Origin: Paenibacillus sp. 32O-W
GTDB lineage: Bacteria; Bacillota; Bacilli; Paenibacillales; NBRC-103111
DNA: 43,108 bases
Assembly (NCBI RefSeq): GCF_007679495.1
Contig: NZ_VEGP01000047.1
Coordinates: 1-43,108, forward strand
Reading direction: 5' to 3'
Under the pieces are notes generated by a model. It was not told the origin of the DNA. It did no database searches and saw only the letters and a list, made by a program, of their open reading frames with translations. Positions 9,068-17,867 of the stretch are shown piece by piece. How positions within the stretch are numbered: the stretch's first letter is position 1; each line of letters opens with the position of its first letter. The translations under genes and the position numbers were made by a program.

Positions 9068-9229
9068 GGGGCTGTCCCAAAAGCTTTCGCATAAAACGGG
9101 AAACATCCCAAAAATGAAGCAAAAAGGACCTCAAATCCCACTATAAGTGGAAACGGGGTCCTTTTTTAGCAGCCAAATTTAAACCCTGGCGGGGCTGATA
9201 AATCATAGATCGACTGATGAGACAACCCC
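9068..9229. repeat. Possible small element bounded by GGGGCTGTCCC / GAGACAACCCC imperfect inverted repeats
   Basis: GGGGCTGTCCC at 9068-9078 and GAGACAACCCC at 9219-9229 are imperfect inverted repeats (9 of 11 match) around 140 bases of non-coding DNA that contains a bidirectional terminator. A similar GAGGCTGTCCC ... GCACAGCCCC pair bounds about 90 bases at 29418-29508. This resembles a non-autonomous mobile or palindromic repeat; no target-site duplication was established. Confidence 0.4.
9121..9167. terminator. Bidirectional terminator between the wHTH-GHKL gene and the MFS pump
   Basis: The outer stem AAAAAGGACC / GGTCCTTTTT (9121-9130 with 9157-9166) encloses a small inner hairpin CCAC-TATAA-GTGG. 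There are T runs on both strands, which suits the two convergent genes ending at 8990 and 9247. Confidence 0.75.
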
Positions 9230-9246
9230 GTGCTATCGTTTGTCTC

Positions 9247-10743
9247 TTAATGGGCGTTGATTCGCTGCCCTTCCGCTTCCCCCTGCGGGGAAGATGAGCG
9301 TCTAAGGAATAAGACCGCCAGAAGAAGAGCGACTATGACAAGCCCCAATGCGAAGAGAAAGGCCTGTTTCATTCCTGCTGCCGTGGCCAATGCTTCCCAT
9401 TGCTCCTTGGACACGGTGCGCTCTGCCCCCGCCTTGAAACGGTCCGAGCCGTTCGACATGACGGTGACAAGCAGCGCCATTCCCATAGCACCCCCTACTT
9501 GCTGAATCGTTCCGGAAATCGCGGTTCCATGGGGGTACAGCGATGGAGACAAAGCGTTCAGCCCATTGGTCATGAGCGGCATCATCAGCATCGATATCCC
9601 CAGCATCATCAAGGTATTCATCCCTGTAATGACGAGATAGGAAGTCGACAATGTCATGGAGACGAGCCCGACCAGAGCGACAACCATCAGAATCAGGCCG
9701 GTCAACGCCAATCCCCTCGCTCCGAACCGATCGAACATTCTGCCGGTAACCGGAGACATGATTCCCATGACTACCCCGCCCGGCAGCATGACCAAACCGG
9801 CTTCAAGCGGGGAGTAACCCATCGCGGTCTGAAGAAAGATCGGCACCAGCATCATCGTGGCGAACATCGCCATCATAACAATAAGCATGATAATTGCGGA
9901 AAGTGAGAACATGCCGGATTGAAAAGCCCGGAGATCGAGCATCGGCTGCCTCATCCTCAGCTGACGGCGGATAAACGCTATAAGCGCTATTCCGCCGATT
10001 GCCACGGGAAGGAGCACATCCGCATCAGACCAGCCCCCGTGTCCTTCCCCGGCGCGGCTGAACCCATATACGATGCCGCCGAATCCGACGGCAGACAGCA
10101 GCATCGAAACAAGATCCGCCTTCTGACGGCTGGAATCCAGCACATTCGTCAAGCGCATATATGCGAACAGGATCACGAATGCCGCAATGGGCAAGACTCC
10201 ATAGAATAGTAACCTCCAGCTATAATGGGCGACAATCAGGCCGGATAGTGTCGGACCGATCGCAGGGGCGAAGGTGATGACGATCCCGATCGTCCCCATA
10301 GCGGCTCCCCGGCGATCCATAGGAACCATGGCCAGTACGACGTTAGTCAATAGCGGAAATAATAGTGCCGTTCCACTGGCTTGAACGAGCCTTCCGACCA
10401 GCAGCCATGCAAAACCCGGAGCCAAAGCGGCAACAAGCGTACCGGCGGCAAACAGGACCATAGCGGTCAAAAACAGCTTTCTTGTCGTAAATCTCTGAAT
10501 TAAGAAGGCGGTGGCCGGGATCATGACGGCAATGACTAACAAATAACCGGTCGACAGCCACTGCGCCGTATTGGGCAATATCCCCAGGTCATTCATAATG
10601 GGGGTCAGGGCTACATTGAGCAAGGTTTCATTCAGAATCGCGACGAACACTCCCAGCACCATGACCCATATAATCAGACGGTTGCTTTTAGTTCCGAAGG
10701 CAGACTTTCGTTGGTCATTCATTTCGGACATAGCTGAATTCAT
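9247..10743 (-). CDS. DHA2-family MFS drug efflux transporter (EmrB/QacA type, 14 TM)
   Basis: A 498-residue integral membrane protein with about 14 hydrophobic helices, the normal size and topology for the proton-driven DHA2 drug:H+ antiporters. The motif-C region is visible as AAMGTIGIVITFAPAIGPTLSG at the end of helix 5, and MFDRFGARGLALTG corresponds to the loop motif A repeat in the second half. The first helix begins RLIIWVMVLGVFVAILNETLLNVALTP, with the acidic residue (NETLLN) typical of EmrB-like pumps. The ATG at 10743 follows AGGAGAGGAG. No membrane-fusion partner is adjacent. The leader carries a GC-rich hairpin just before the ribosome site. Substrate range cannot be inferred. Confidence 0.93.
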   Translation of the reverse strand: MNSAMSEMNDQRKSAFGTKSNRLIIWVMVLGVFVAILNETLLNVALTPIMNDLGILPNTAQWLSTGYLLVIAVMIPATAFLIQRFTTRKLFLTAMVLFAAGTLVAALAPGFAWLLVGRLVQASGTALLFPLLTNVVLAMVPMDRRGAAMGTIGIVITFAPAIGPTLSGLIVAHYSWRLLFYGVLPIAAFVILFAYMRLTNVLDSSRQKADLVSMLLSAVGFGGIVYGFSRAGEGHGGWSDADVLLPVAIGGIALIAFIRRQLRMRQPMLDLRAFQSGMFSLSAIIMLIVMMAMFATMMLVPIFLQTAMGYSPLEAGLVMLPGGVVMGIMSPVTGRMFDRFGARGLALTGLILMVVALVGLVSMTLSTSYLVITGMNTLMMLGISMLMMPLMTNGLNALSPSLYPHGTAISGTIQQVGGAMGMALLVTVMSNGSDRFKAGAERTVSKEQWEALATAAGMKQAFLFALGLVIVALLLAVLFLRRSSSPQGEAEGQRINAH

Positions 10744-10757
10744 TTCTCCTCTCCTAA

Positions 10758-10776
10758 CCGGAGGATATCCCTCCGG
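10758..10776 (-). promoter_or_regulatory. GC-rich hairpin in the MFS gene leader
   Basis: CCGGAGG / CCTCCGG with a five-base loop lies about 15 bases before the MFS start codon, directly adjoining the AGGAGAGG ribosome site. It contains its own GGAGG, so folding could mask or compete with initiation. No T run follows, so it is not a simple terminator. Confidence 0.4.
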
Positions 10777-10883
10777 CTTCTTAAGAACTTCCCTATTTTA
10801 GCATGCGGCCGTAGTTCAGATTTCTTATCGATTGCTATTTGACGCTCCCCTTTTCGGGCCCTTGAAAGGATTGCAAAAAAAAG

Positions 10884-10914
10884 AAAAAACTGACATTCGG
10901 CATGTCAGTTTTTT
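10884..10914. terminator. Terminator after the solute-binding lipoprotein gene
   Basis: Stem ACTGACAT / ATGTCAGT with loop TCGGC, flanked by A/T runs on both sides that extend pairing and provide a T tract on either strand. It lies 45 bases after the minus-strand stop at 10959. Confidence 0.85.
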
Positions 10915-10958
10915 AAGCTCCTATTCTTTTATCCGATCAAGTTCGGCCGGGAACCGAT

Positions 10959-12320
10959 TTATTTGCGCCCCTTCACCTCATCCACGATGACGGAGTACTC
11001 CTCCGCTATTTTCCTGATAAATTGTACCGCATCTTGATCCGATGTCAGAAATTCCGCGGACTTCGTCGCGATAAAATCGCTGAAGCTTTCATCGTACGGC
11101 GAATACGGCGCCAGTTCGGCCAAAGTTTGAGAGAATGGTGCCGTCACATTATATTCTTCCTTAACATGCATGGATGTAAATTCACGGATCGCTTCCTCGC
11201 TTTTGATAACCGGCGGGCTTCCTGCCTGCGATAACGCGATTTGCCCCTGCTCTGAAGCCAGGTAGGAGATTACAGACCATGCCGCATCCTTGTTCTTGCT
11301 GTGCTTGGTAATGTTAAACGGCAGGGCTCCCCAAGTCGGTGCGATGTTCGGCATATCGGCCCAGGTAGGAACGGCGGCCATGTCGAAATTAAAGCCTTCC
11401 ACACGAGTTAACAGCTCCAGCCAGGGCGAGTTATTGACCCACATGGCAATATTCTGCTTACCGTCGCTAAAGCCGTCCGGATTATTCTTGGTATCAGGGT
11501 TCACTATACCGGGAATACTCCTGTAGCGGTCCAGCAGTTCAAAAAATTTCTTCGTTCTGGGATCATCCGCAAAAACAATTTCACCGGTTTGAGGGTCGGT
11601 GCCCGGTACGCCAAGCTGCATAAAAGGCGTGCTGTTCGGAGCGAGAACGAGCCCCCTGTATTGAACCCCTTCACGGTTGACCGTTAAACGCGATGCGATT
11701 TCCAGCACTTCGTCCCAGGTCATGTCATCCTCGGGATAAGGCTCTCCGAACAAATCGAAAATATCTTTATTGTAAAACAGCGCCCTTACGCTGTTTTCGA
11801 CCGGCAGACCATACAGATGTCCTTGTCCGAGAGGATCCAGCGAGCGCAGATTGTCAACGATTCCTTCTTGAAAAATACTTAAGTCGAAATTGGTCTTTTC
11901 GATATATTCATCGATCGGCATCAGGAAATCCAGATTTTCAACCAGCTCTTTGCTTGGATTGCCGACGTTAATATCCGGCATTTCTCCTTTGGCTATTAAT
12001 TCCTGTATAAACTCGGAGCCAACCGGGTTCCCGCTGATCAGCTCCAATTTAATGTTGGGGAATTGCGCCTCGATCTGCTCTTTATACCGGGAATTAAACG
12101 TTATTTCGTCTATCCATATTAACATCTTCAGCGTGACGGGATCTCCATGATAAGCCCAGGGCTCTTCAGCAGATTCTCCATTGGATTCTGCGCCCCCTTC
12201 TTCACTTGTCTGGTCGGGTTCCCCCGGCTCAGCCACATCTGTGGAACAGGCTGTCATCCATGAAGCAATAAGTATGAGTAGAGCAAATAAGAACAGTGAC
12301 TTTTTTAAATGCATCTGCAT
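10959..12320 (-). CDS. Extracellular solute-binding lipoprotein (ABC sugar-type, family 1), orphan
   Basis: A 453-residue lipoprotein. Residues 1-25 form a signal peptide ending in a lipobox, ASWMTAC, with lipidated Cys25, followed by an acidic linker rich in Glu and Asp. The rest has the layout of carbohydrate-binding family 1 proteins: ALFYNKDIFDLFGEPYPEDDMTWDEVLEIA and a late WSVISYLASEQGQ. It should bind a sugar or oligosaccharide outside the membrane and deliver it to an ABC importer. No permease or ATPase gene is adjacent: pdaA lies upstream and the efflux pump downstream, so it may serve a transporter elsewhere. The first ATG (12320) follows AAGGGAGG at ten bases; a second ATG two codons on is an alternative. 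The leader carries direct repeats with a weak cre-like match. Confidence 0.93.
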   Translation of the reverse strand: MQMHLKKSLFLFALLILIASWMTACSTDVAEPGEPDQTSEEGGAESNGESAEEPWAYHGDPVTLKMLIWIDEITFNSRYKEQIEAQFPNIKLELISGNPVGSEFIQELIAKGEMPDINVGNPSKELVENLDFLMPIDEYIEKTNFDLSIFQEGIVDNLRSLDPLGQGHLYGLPVENSVRALFYNKDIFDLFGEPYPEDDMTWDEVLEIASRLTVNREGVQYRGLVLAPNSTPFMQLGVPGTDPQTGEIVFADDPRTKKFFELLDRYRSIPGIVNPDTKNNPDGFSDGKQNIAMWVNNSPWLELLTRVEGFNFDMAAVPTWADMPNIAPTWGALPFNITKHSKNKDAAWSVISYLASEQGQIALSQAGSPPVIKSEEAIREFTSMHVKEEYNVTAPFSQTLAELAPYSPYDESFSDFIATKSAEFLTSDQDAVQFIRKIAEEYSVIVDEVKGRK

Positions 12321-12350
12321 TTATATTAAACCTCCCTTATGAGCTTATTA

Positions 12351-12380
12351 ATTTATGCGCTTACAAATTAATCTGCGCTT
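12351..12380 (-). promoter_or_regulatory. Direct repeat AAGCGCA in the lipoprotein gene leader, weak cre-like site
   Basis: On the minus strand AAGCGCA followed by an ATTAAT-type tail occurs twice, 18 bases apart (12374-12380 and 12356-12362). The second copy, TGTAAGCGCATAAA, matches 12 of 14 positions of the Bacillus CcpA cre consensus. This could be a regulator binding site for sugar control; evidence is weak. Confidence 0.3.
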
Positions 12381-12514
12381 GAAACAACCCTATCCCCCCC
12401 TTTATTAAAACTGATCGGTCATGATGCTTGAGACGTAGTTTTTCCTAAATATACTAAAAACGGCGTGAATATGGTGTGAAAAATAGCGGGATCATACGTT
12501 CCCAATTTTCAAAA

Positions 12515-12545
12515 AAGAAAACTGCGCAGACAAACCTGCGCAGCT
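12515..12545 (-). terminator. Terminator after pdaA
   Basis: CTGCGCAG / CTGCGCAG with a six-base loop (12522-12529 with 12536-12543), followed on the minus strand by a T-rich tract. It starts about 25 bases after the pdaA stop codon. Confidence 0.85.
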
Positions 12546-12569
12546 ATCCTTTCTATGCATACTCCCGGC

Positions 12570-13346
12570 CTAATAATTTTTGACGGTCAGCTGATGAAGA
12601 CTCTTGAATTCATAGCCCTGCTGCCGGGCCTCATCTATGATCCGGCCCAATGCGGCTGCATTGTCGCTGGAGATGGAATGCAGCAGGATGACCGCTCCGG
12701 GGTGAAGCTGGGACATCACTTTCTCGTAAGCATAGCCTCCGCCCCGCTGGTCGTTAACATCCCAATCTTTGTACGCGACTGACCAGAACACATTGGTATA
12801 TCCCAATTCTTTACTGACCCCAAGCATCCGGTCGCTAAAGATTCCCCGGGGCGGACGTAGAAAGCTCATTTCTTTCTGCTCTGTCAGCTCGGCTACTTTC
12901 TCCTTCACCTTATCCAATTCGGTCTGGATCTGCTCCTTGGAAATCCGGGTCATATCGGGATGGCTCCAGGAATGGTTGCCAACGACGTGGCCTTCGCTAA
13001 CCATTCTCTTAACCAAATCCGGCTGATCCTTGACGAAATGACCGGTGACAAAAAAGGCGGCGGGAACCTGCTTCTCCTTTAATATGTCCAAAATCTTGGG
13101 CGTAAAGCCATTCTCATATCCATTATCGAAGGTGAGATAAAGCTCTTTCTGTGTCGTATCCCCCAAGAAGATGGCGCCGTGCTTCTGAACAATGTCCTTA
13201 AACCCTTCCTGATCGATGGAGGGCAGCTGCCCGTTCTTGCTTTTTTTGAAGCCAAAGTGATGGGCTCCTCCGGGTGACGCCGCCTCTGTCTGCAAGGGAA
13301 AGATCATCAGCGTTATTAGAAAGAAAAGTACCGCAATTCGTTTCAT
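12570..13346 (-). CDS. pdaA: Delta-lactam-biosynthetic de-N-acetylase PdaA (polysaccharide deacetylase, CE4)
   Basis: A 258-residue protein closely resembling B. subtilis PdaA, which removes the N-acetyl group from muramic acid so that muramic delta-lactam can form in spore cortex peptidoglycan, a step needed for germination. Residues 1-22 are a signal peptide (cut after TEA). The CE4 domain shows the family variant motif LYLTFDNGYENGFT (Asp-Asn instead of Asp-Asp at the metal/base position), HSWSHPD (metal histidines), RPPRGIFS and a late LLHSIS. Length is normal for the family. ATG 13346 follows GGAGTGA. It stands alone between the orphan lipoprotein and a repeat region, with its own terminator. 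Strong evidence for a sporulating host. Confidence 0.93.
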   Translation of the reverse strand: MKRIAVLFFLITLMIFPLQTEAASPGGAHHFGFKKSKNGQLPSIDQEGFKDIVQKHGAIFLGDTTQKELYLTFDNGYENGFTPKILDILKEKQVPAAFFVTGHFVKDQPDLVKRMVSEGHVVGNHSWSHPDMTRISKEQIQTELDKVKEKVAELTEQKEMSFLRPPRGIFSDRMLGVSKELGYTNVFWSVAYKDWDVNDQRGGGYAYEKVMSQLHPGAVILLHSISSDNAAALGRIIDEARQQGYEFKSLHQLTVKNY

Positions 13347-13566
13347 TCGTTAAATCACTCCAGTAAAGGTTATTTGAACGTTGGTTTCAGCCCTTATTTT
13401 TGTCCGCTTTACCAATATTCATGTACTGGATAGATGTTTAAATGAAAGAGGTGCGTGAGAACCCTATAAAGTACGTATGCCTTCGAAGTTTTCCGTACGA
13501 GGCTAGCGGTCAATTTTCCACTTACAATCACTCTTCTCTTTCATTGTTGTCCATTGGAGCAATTGG

Positions 13567-13800
13567 CGTTGGAGAAAGCCACACGTCGCATCCGGGTTGG
13601 TACCGACTTCGTCAAAGACTTGGTCGCTCCAAAAGTGCACTAAAATCCCGCCTTTTTCCATAAAGAAGGCAAAAGACGCTCAAATGTGCAGGTCTTTTGG
13701 ACAATATAGGCCCATTTCGTTATATATCGCTCCAAAGACCTGCATTTTCGCTTTAGAATAAGGCACCTCGAGGCTTTTTTCCAAAAAGACCTGTAGTTTC
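13567..13800. repeat. Dispersed intergenic repeat, copy A, with three consecutive hairpins
   Basis: About 235 bases that align in the same orientation with 29161-29392, from GGAGAAAGCC...GTCGCA.CCGGGT through GACCTGTAGTTT. It holds three inverted repeats: GCCTT/AAGGC (13650-13670), AAAAGAC/GTCTTTT (13671-13698, loop GCTCAAATGTGCAG) and TGCAGGTCTTTTGG/CCAAAGACCTGCA (13687-13744). The last two share the GGTCTTTT strand and so are mutually exclusive. All three are retained in copy B. No open frame is shared between copies. Confidence 0.75.
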
Positions 13801-13961
13801 GCTTTAGAACAAGGCACCGCGCGGCTTTTTCCCAAAAGACCTACATTATCACTTTAGAATAAGCCACCGCGCGGCTTTTTCCCAAAAAGACCTGCAGTAT
13901 CGCTTTAGAATAAGCCACCGCGCGGCCTTTTTCCCAAAAGACCTGCAGTTTTACACTATCC
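13737..13961. repeat. 51-bp tandem repeat, four full units and a partial fifth
   Basis: Units begin with GACCTGCA/GACCTGTA at 13737, 13788, 13838, 13889 and 13940, giving periods of 51, 50, 51 and 51 bases. Each contains CGCTTTAGAATAAG, then CACCGCGCGGC with the palindrome CCGCGCGG, then TTTTTCCCAAAA. The fifth unit fades a few bases before the P450 stop codon at 13972. The array is an extension of the end of dispersed repeat A. The single 50-bp unit breaks any shared reading frame, so a coding role is unlikely. Confidence 0.85.
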
Positions 13962-13971
13962 TGCGGACTAT

Positions 13972-16900
13972 TTAGATTCCAGCCCATACATCCTTGGCAA
14001 GACGACCTTCTTTCTCCAAGCCCTCCAGCCACTTACGGGCCTCCTCCTCACTGACTTGATGAACATCCCGGTAGGCTTCCTGTATAGCGAGCTCGACCTC
14101 CGGAGCCATTCGGCTCCCGTCTCCGCATATATAGAGCCTTCCACCTTGGTCAAGCAAACGGATGATTTCCCGCGAATTCTTCAACATCAGATGCTGGACA
14201 TAAGTCTTTTCGGCTCCTTCTATTCGAGAAAATGCCGTATGCACGCGCACGATTCCTTCCTGCTCGAACCGTTCCATTTCCTCCCGGTAGATCTGGTCTT
14301 TTTCGTTGCGGCAGCCGAAATATAAATGAGCTTCACCCAGCTTGGCGCCTTCCTGCTTCAAAGCGCTGCGGGCTTGCAGGAAACCTCTGAATGGTGCAAT
14401 CCCGGTTCCCGGACCGACCATAATGACAGGCGTTTCCGGATTTTCCGGCAGTTGAAAACCGGAATCCGGCGAGCTGACGAACAGAACGATGGGCTCCCCG
14501 GGCTGACGTGCGGCCAAATAATTCGAGGCCACCCCGCGATATTCGCCGCGCCCGCTCTTGGCCGGTCCGCGTACAACGCCGACGGTAATGCTTGCCTTGT
14601 CCGGCTGCATCTTGGGAGAGCTGGAGATGGAATAATACCGCGGTTTAAGCGAGGGCAGCAGCTCGACAAACCGCTCGAACGGCAGCTCGCAGGCCGGATA
14701 CTGCTCCAACAAATCAAGCATCGTTAAACGTTTGTCCAACACTTCTTCTTTATAGGCTTCCTCCTGCAGGAGGGCCTCCAGCTCCTTCTTATGAGGCGGG
14801 CAGACGGTAAATGCCGCAAGCTCACGAAGCTGGGCACGCGTTGCCGCTTCCTGCAGCTCTACACTGTGGCTGAGCAAATCATACACTCGAATCGGACGGT
14901 CGAGCGGAAGATGAACGACGCTGCGTCCGCTCGCGCTAATAATAAGATGGTCGCTGGCATTCAGCCCGAACCGCCGAAGCACACGCTCTACCAGCTCAGG
15001 CGCGTTCTCAGGGATAACCCCGAGGTGATCCCCTTCCTGGTAAGAGACGCCTTCCGGCAGGGAAATCTCGATATGGCGCGTGCTCCGTTCGCTGCCTTCA
15101 CTTTGCAGCTCGCGATTTTCCGTTATCGAAGCAAGGAGCGCATCGTAGCTGTCGGCGATCGGGGTTCCGACAAGACCGCTGACGAACCGCATGGTCAGCG
15201 TGCTTCGTTCCTGCTGCGGAACGTTGATGTTTTCCAGTCCGAGAGCACTGAGCACTTCCGGCCAGATCTTCCCGCTCCATTCCTCGACCTGCTTCTCGAA
15301 ATCGCCGCTCGCATCCGCTTCCCCGCGGACAGCCAACCGTGTCGCTCCCTTGGCCGCGAGCTGCTCGTCAATAATCCGGGGAACCTGCTGGTACGTGCTG
15401 GCCCAGTTATGGTCTCCGCAGCCGAACACCGCATAGCGTACACCCTCCAGCTCGCCGGGCCCCACTCCTTCAATCCATTGCACAAATTCACGGGCATTGC
15501 TTGGCGGCTTCCCATTATAAGATGCCGAGACGATAAAGACCGCCCCCTCTTTGGGCAGCTTGCCTACGCGATCACTCAATGGAGCCACCTCGCTGCGGAA
15601 GCCCCAATAACGGGCCGTATCCGCGAGCTCTCGTGCAATGCCCTCCGCCGTGCCCATATTCGATCCGTAAAGCACAAGCAGCGGCGTGTTATGGGCTTCC
15701 ACCGCAGGCTTTACCTCCTGCTCGCCCTTGTTCCCCGCCGGTGCCGTTGTCTCCGCCGTGGAGAAAGTATAGGAAACCTGCCCGCCCCGGGGGCGAACCC
15801 GCAACGTGAAGCCTTCCGGCTTTAACGTCAATGTTTCCTTCACTTTCAACTGATAGTTCGTATGGTCTATAATCTCGAAGTGCTTAAGCACCATTCCCAG
15901 TACCAATGTCGCTTCTTGCAGGGCAAACTGCTGCCCGATGCATGCCCGCTGGCCATTCCCGAACGGCTTATAGGCGTCGTAAGGAATTTGGCTCGGATCG
16001 GCGAACCGTTCCGGGCGAAACTCTTCGACATCCTCTCCCCATACGGAGGTGTCCCGATGAAGCTTAGGGATCAGCACGTTAACGCTGTCACCTTTTTTCA
16101 TTGGATATTTCCCGGCCAGCATCGTATCTTCCTTGGCGTACAAGGCGAAAGCAGGAGCGGTTGGCCACAGCCGGAGCGATTCATTCAGAATCATCCGGAT
16201 ATATTTGAGTTCGCGAACCTGAGCATAGCTCGGCACCGGATCGTTTAGAACGCGATCGACTTCCTCATAAGCCTTCTGCAGCTTATCCGGGTTCTTCAGG
16301 AGGAAATAAAGAGCAAAGGACAATAGCCCGCTTGTCGTCTCATGCCCGGCAATGAGAAACGTTATGATTTGGTATCGGATGTTCTCATCGTCCAAAGGCT
16401 GCCCCGTTTCCGGATCCTTGCCGCTCAGCATATGTGCAAGCAGATCTTCCCCACCTTGATAGCCTTGGGTTTTGCGCTCGGAAATGATTTTATCGACCAG
16501 GGAGAACATCGCTTGAATATCATGCTTGTACTGCCGTTTGGTAATTACCATCAGCTTATCCTGAATATCCAGGCGCTGCAGCTGACTCATGGCTTCGCCC
16601 AGTGCCCTGGTCATACTTGTAATGAAAGGATGCGGCTGTTCCCGATAGAAGCTGTTGAAACGGTAATTGAACCCACACAGACCGATCGTATCCAGCGTCA
16701 ATCGAGTCATATCCTCCGGCACATCAACACTCTCATCCGGATTCAGGCGCGCCCATTTCTGAATAAGCTGGAGCGCAATATCGACCATCATGCCGTGATA
16801 ACCGCGCATGGCCGTTTGACTGAAGCTGGGCAGCAAAATATTGTGCGCCTTATGCCAATTAGGCTCATCCGTTTCACTTGTGAACAAGCCGTCCCCGGTG

Positions 16901-17145
16901 AAGGCGCGGACTTTCTGCAAAGGTGCCCATACTTTCTTGTCGAAGCGGGACTCATCGCAAGCATCGGCTACCAATTCATGGCTGGATATAAATAAATCCG
17001 ACCGCCCGGGCAAATCCATTCTGAAGATAGGCCCATACTGATCCGCCAGCTTGACCAAGGATTGGACCGGACTACCCAGATCCAATAAAGGAAGATTGCC
17101 AAGCGGTCCGAACGTTTTGGGTTGTGGAATCATCGTTGTTGTCAT
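13972..17145 (-). CDS. Bifunctional cytochrome P450/NADPH-P450 reductase (CYP102A, P450-BM3 type)
   Basis: A 1057-residue self-sufficient fatty-acid hydroxylase of normal CYP102A length. The heme domain (about 1-455) shows Phe88, equivalent to BM3 Phe87, in GDGLFTS; I-helix AGHETTSG (266-273); ExxR ESLR (322-325); and heme-ligand loop [10 protein letters not shown] with Cys402. The reductase part has an FMN flavodoxin domain from about 485 ([13 protein letters not shown]), FAD-binding RYYSISSSP, and NADPH-binding [12 protein letters not shown]. It uses NADPH and O2 to hydroxylate medium/long-chain fatty acids near the omega end, in the cytoplasm. ATG 17145 is nine bases after AGGAGG; an ATG two codons earlier would be too close. 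A TetR repressor gene precedes it on the same strand, as in B. subtilis fatR-cypB, with an operator-like palindrome in the gap. The 51-bp repeat array follows the stop. Confidence 0.96.
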   Translation of the reverse strand: MTTTMIPQPKTFGPLGNLPLLDLGSPVQSLVKLADQYGPIFRMDLPGRSDLFISSHELVADACDESRFDKKVWAPLQKVRAFTGDGLFTSETDEPNWHKAHNILLPSFSQTAMRGYHGMMVDIALQLIQKWARLNPDESVDVPEDMTRLTLDTIGLCGFNYRFNSFYREQPHPFITSMTRALGEAMSQLQRLDIQDKLMVITKRQYKHDIQAMFSLVDKIISERKTQGYQGGEDLLAHMLSGKDPETGQPLDDENIRYQIITFLIAGHETTSGLLSFALYFLLKNPDKLQKAYEEVDRVLNDPVPSYAQVRELKYIRMILNESLRLWPTAPAFALYAKEDTMLAGKYPMKKGDSVNVLIPKLHRDTSVWGEDVEEFRPERFADPSQIPYDAYKPFGNGQRACIGQQFALQEATLVLGMVLKHFEIIDHTNYQLKVKETLTLKPEGFTLRVRPRGGQVSYTFSTAETTAPAGNKGEQEVKPAVEAHNTPLLVLYGSNMGTAEGIARELADTARYWGFRSEVAPLSDRVGKLPKEGAVFIVSASYNGKPPSNAREFVQWIEGVGPGELEGVRYAVFGCGDHNWASTYQQVPRIIDEQLAAKGATRLAVRGEADASGDFEKQVEEWSGKIWPEVLSALGLENINVPQQERSTLTMRFVSGLVGTPIADSYDALLASITENRELQSEGSERSTRHIEISLPEGVSYQEGDHLGVIPENAPELVERVLRRFGLNASDHLIISASGRSVVHLPLDRPIRVYDLLSHSVELQEAATRAQLRELAAFTVCPPHKKELEALLQEEAYKEEVLDKRLTMLDLLEQYPACELPFERFVELLPSLKPRYYSISSSPKMQPDKASITVGVVRGPAKSGRGEYRGVASNYLAARQPGEPIVLFVSSPDSGFQLPENPETPVIMVGPGTGIAPFRGFLQARSALKQEGAKLGEAHLYFGCRNEKDQIYREEMERFEQEGIVRVHTAFSRIEGAEKTYVQHLMLKNSREIIRLLDQGGRLYICGDGSRMAPEVELAIQEAYRDVHQVSEEEARKWLEGLEKEGRLAKDVWAGI

Positions 17146-17230
17146 ATACATTCTCCTCCTGATAAAGGTTAGTATGGAACTGGTATCCTGGGGGTATACA
17201 GCCCTTTGCAAAAGTAATAACTTTTACGCC

Positions 17231-17258
17231 GAAACGGAATGAATATTCATTCCGTTTC
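17231..17258. promoter_or_regulatory. Perfect 28-bp palindrome between tetR and the P450 gene, probable repressor operator
   Basis: Each arm is 14 bases (GAAACGGAATGAAT and its exact complement), centred at 17244/17245. The core CGGAATGAAT...ATTCATTCCG closely matches the 20-bp palindromic operator known for Bm3R1 of Bacillus megaterium, differing mainly at the centre. It lies 20 bases beyond the tetR stop and 86 bases before the P450 start, which suggests that the P450 gene has its own regulated promoter. Confidence 0.85.
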
Positions 17259-17277
17259 AGGCAAAAAGCTTCGCTAT

Positions 17278-17847
17278 TCAATGAACACGAATAGCGTTCC
17301 AACAGCATTCTTCAATTTGCGCCAACAAACCGGGCGTTTCTTCCAGTGCTCCGGTCTTCATCATATTAAAAAGCTGGACCATCGCTCCATATACCATAGC
17401 GATCAGTGCATTCGACGGCAGCGGGCAAATCATCCCCTGTTCTTTGCCTTCATCTATAACACCGCGAATTAAATCCAGAAATTGTTCAAACATCTCTCTG
17501 CTGCTCTCATTCAGGAACGGGGCATCCGAATGGGAAGCGATGAAAGTTAAAGCTTGACCACGAGCGCCTGCATATTCGCTAATACGGAAGAAAATATGCT
17601 TAAAGCGTTCGCGGATCGGCGCCGCAGCCGGAGGCACGTTTGTCATCAAGGTATTGGTAAGCTGCTGGATGCATTCTTGAAACAACGAGTTGACGAGGAC
17701 TTCCTTGTTCGCAAAATAGCGATAGATGGTGCCGGCTCCCACCTGTGCCTGATCCGCAATCGTAGGCACCGTAGTCCCGTCGTAGCCCCGTTCGGCAAAT
17801 AGCTCTAATGCAGCCTCCAAAATATCCATTCTTTTGTTTTTTGACAT
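17278..17847 (-). CDS. TetR/AcrR family repressor (Bm3R1/FatR-like)
   Basis: A 189-residue TetR-type regulator. The N-terminal DNA-binding region reads RMDILEAALELFAERGYDGTTVPTIADQAQVGAGTIYRYFANKE, the usual helix-turn-helix with the TIYRYF recognition turn, and the C-terminal ligand domain is alpha-helical. Bm3R1 and FatR repress CYP102 genes and are released by fatty acids; the gene order here is the same. ATG 17847 is seven bases after GGGAGG; an in-frame TTG five codons upstream is less likely. An 18-bp palindrome identical to the core of the P450 operator lies between its promoter and its start codon, so it should also repress itself. Confidence 0.92.
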   Translation of the reverse strand: MSKNKRMDILEAALELFAERGYDGTTVPTIADQAQVGAGTIYRYFANKEVLVNSLFQECIQQLTNTLMTNVPPAAAPIRERFKHIFFRISEYAGARGQALTFIASHSDAPFLNESSREMFEQFLDLIRGVIDEGKEQGMICPLPSNALIAMVYGAMVQLFNMMKTGALEETPGLLAQIEECCWNAIRVH

Positions 17848-17867
17848 TTGACAGCCTCCCAACTCGC

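Noticed and set aside
9257-10209. Plus-strand frames within the MFS gene
   Set aside because: Antisense reading of a 14-helix transporter; the translations are arginine- and histidine-rich and show no family.
13841-14032. Minus-strand frame of 63 codons with a repeated 17-residue pattern
   Set aside because: It is a by-product of the 51-bp tandem array (51 is divisible by three) overlapping the P450 3' end; a 50-bp unit breaks the frame across the array.
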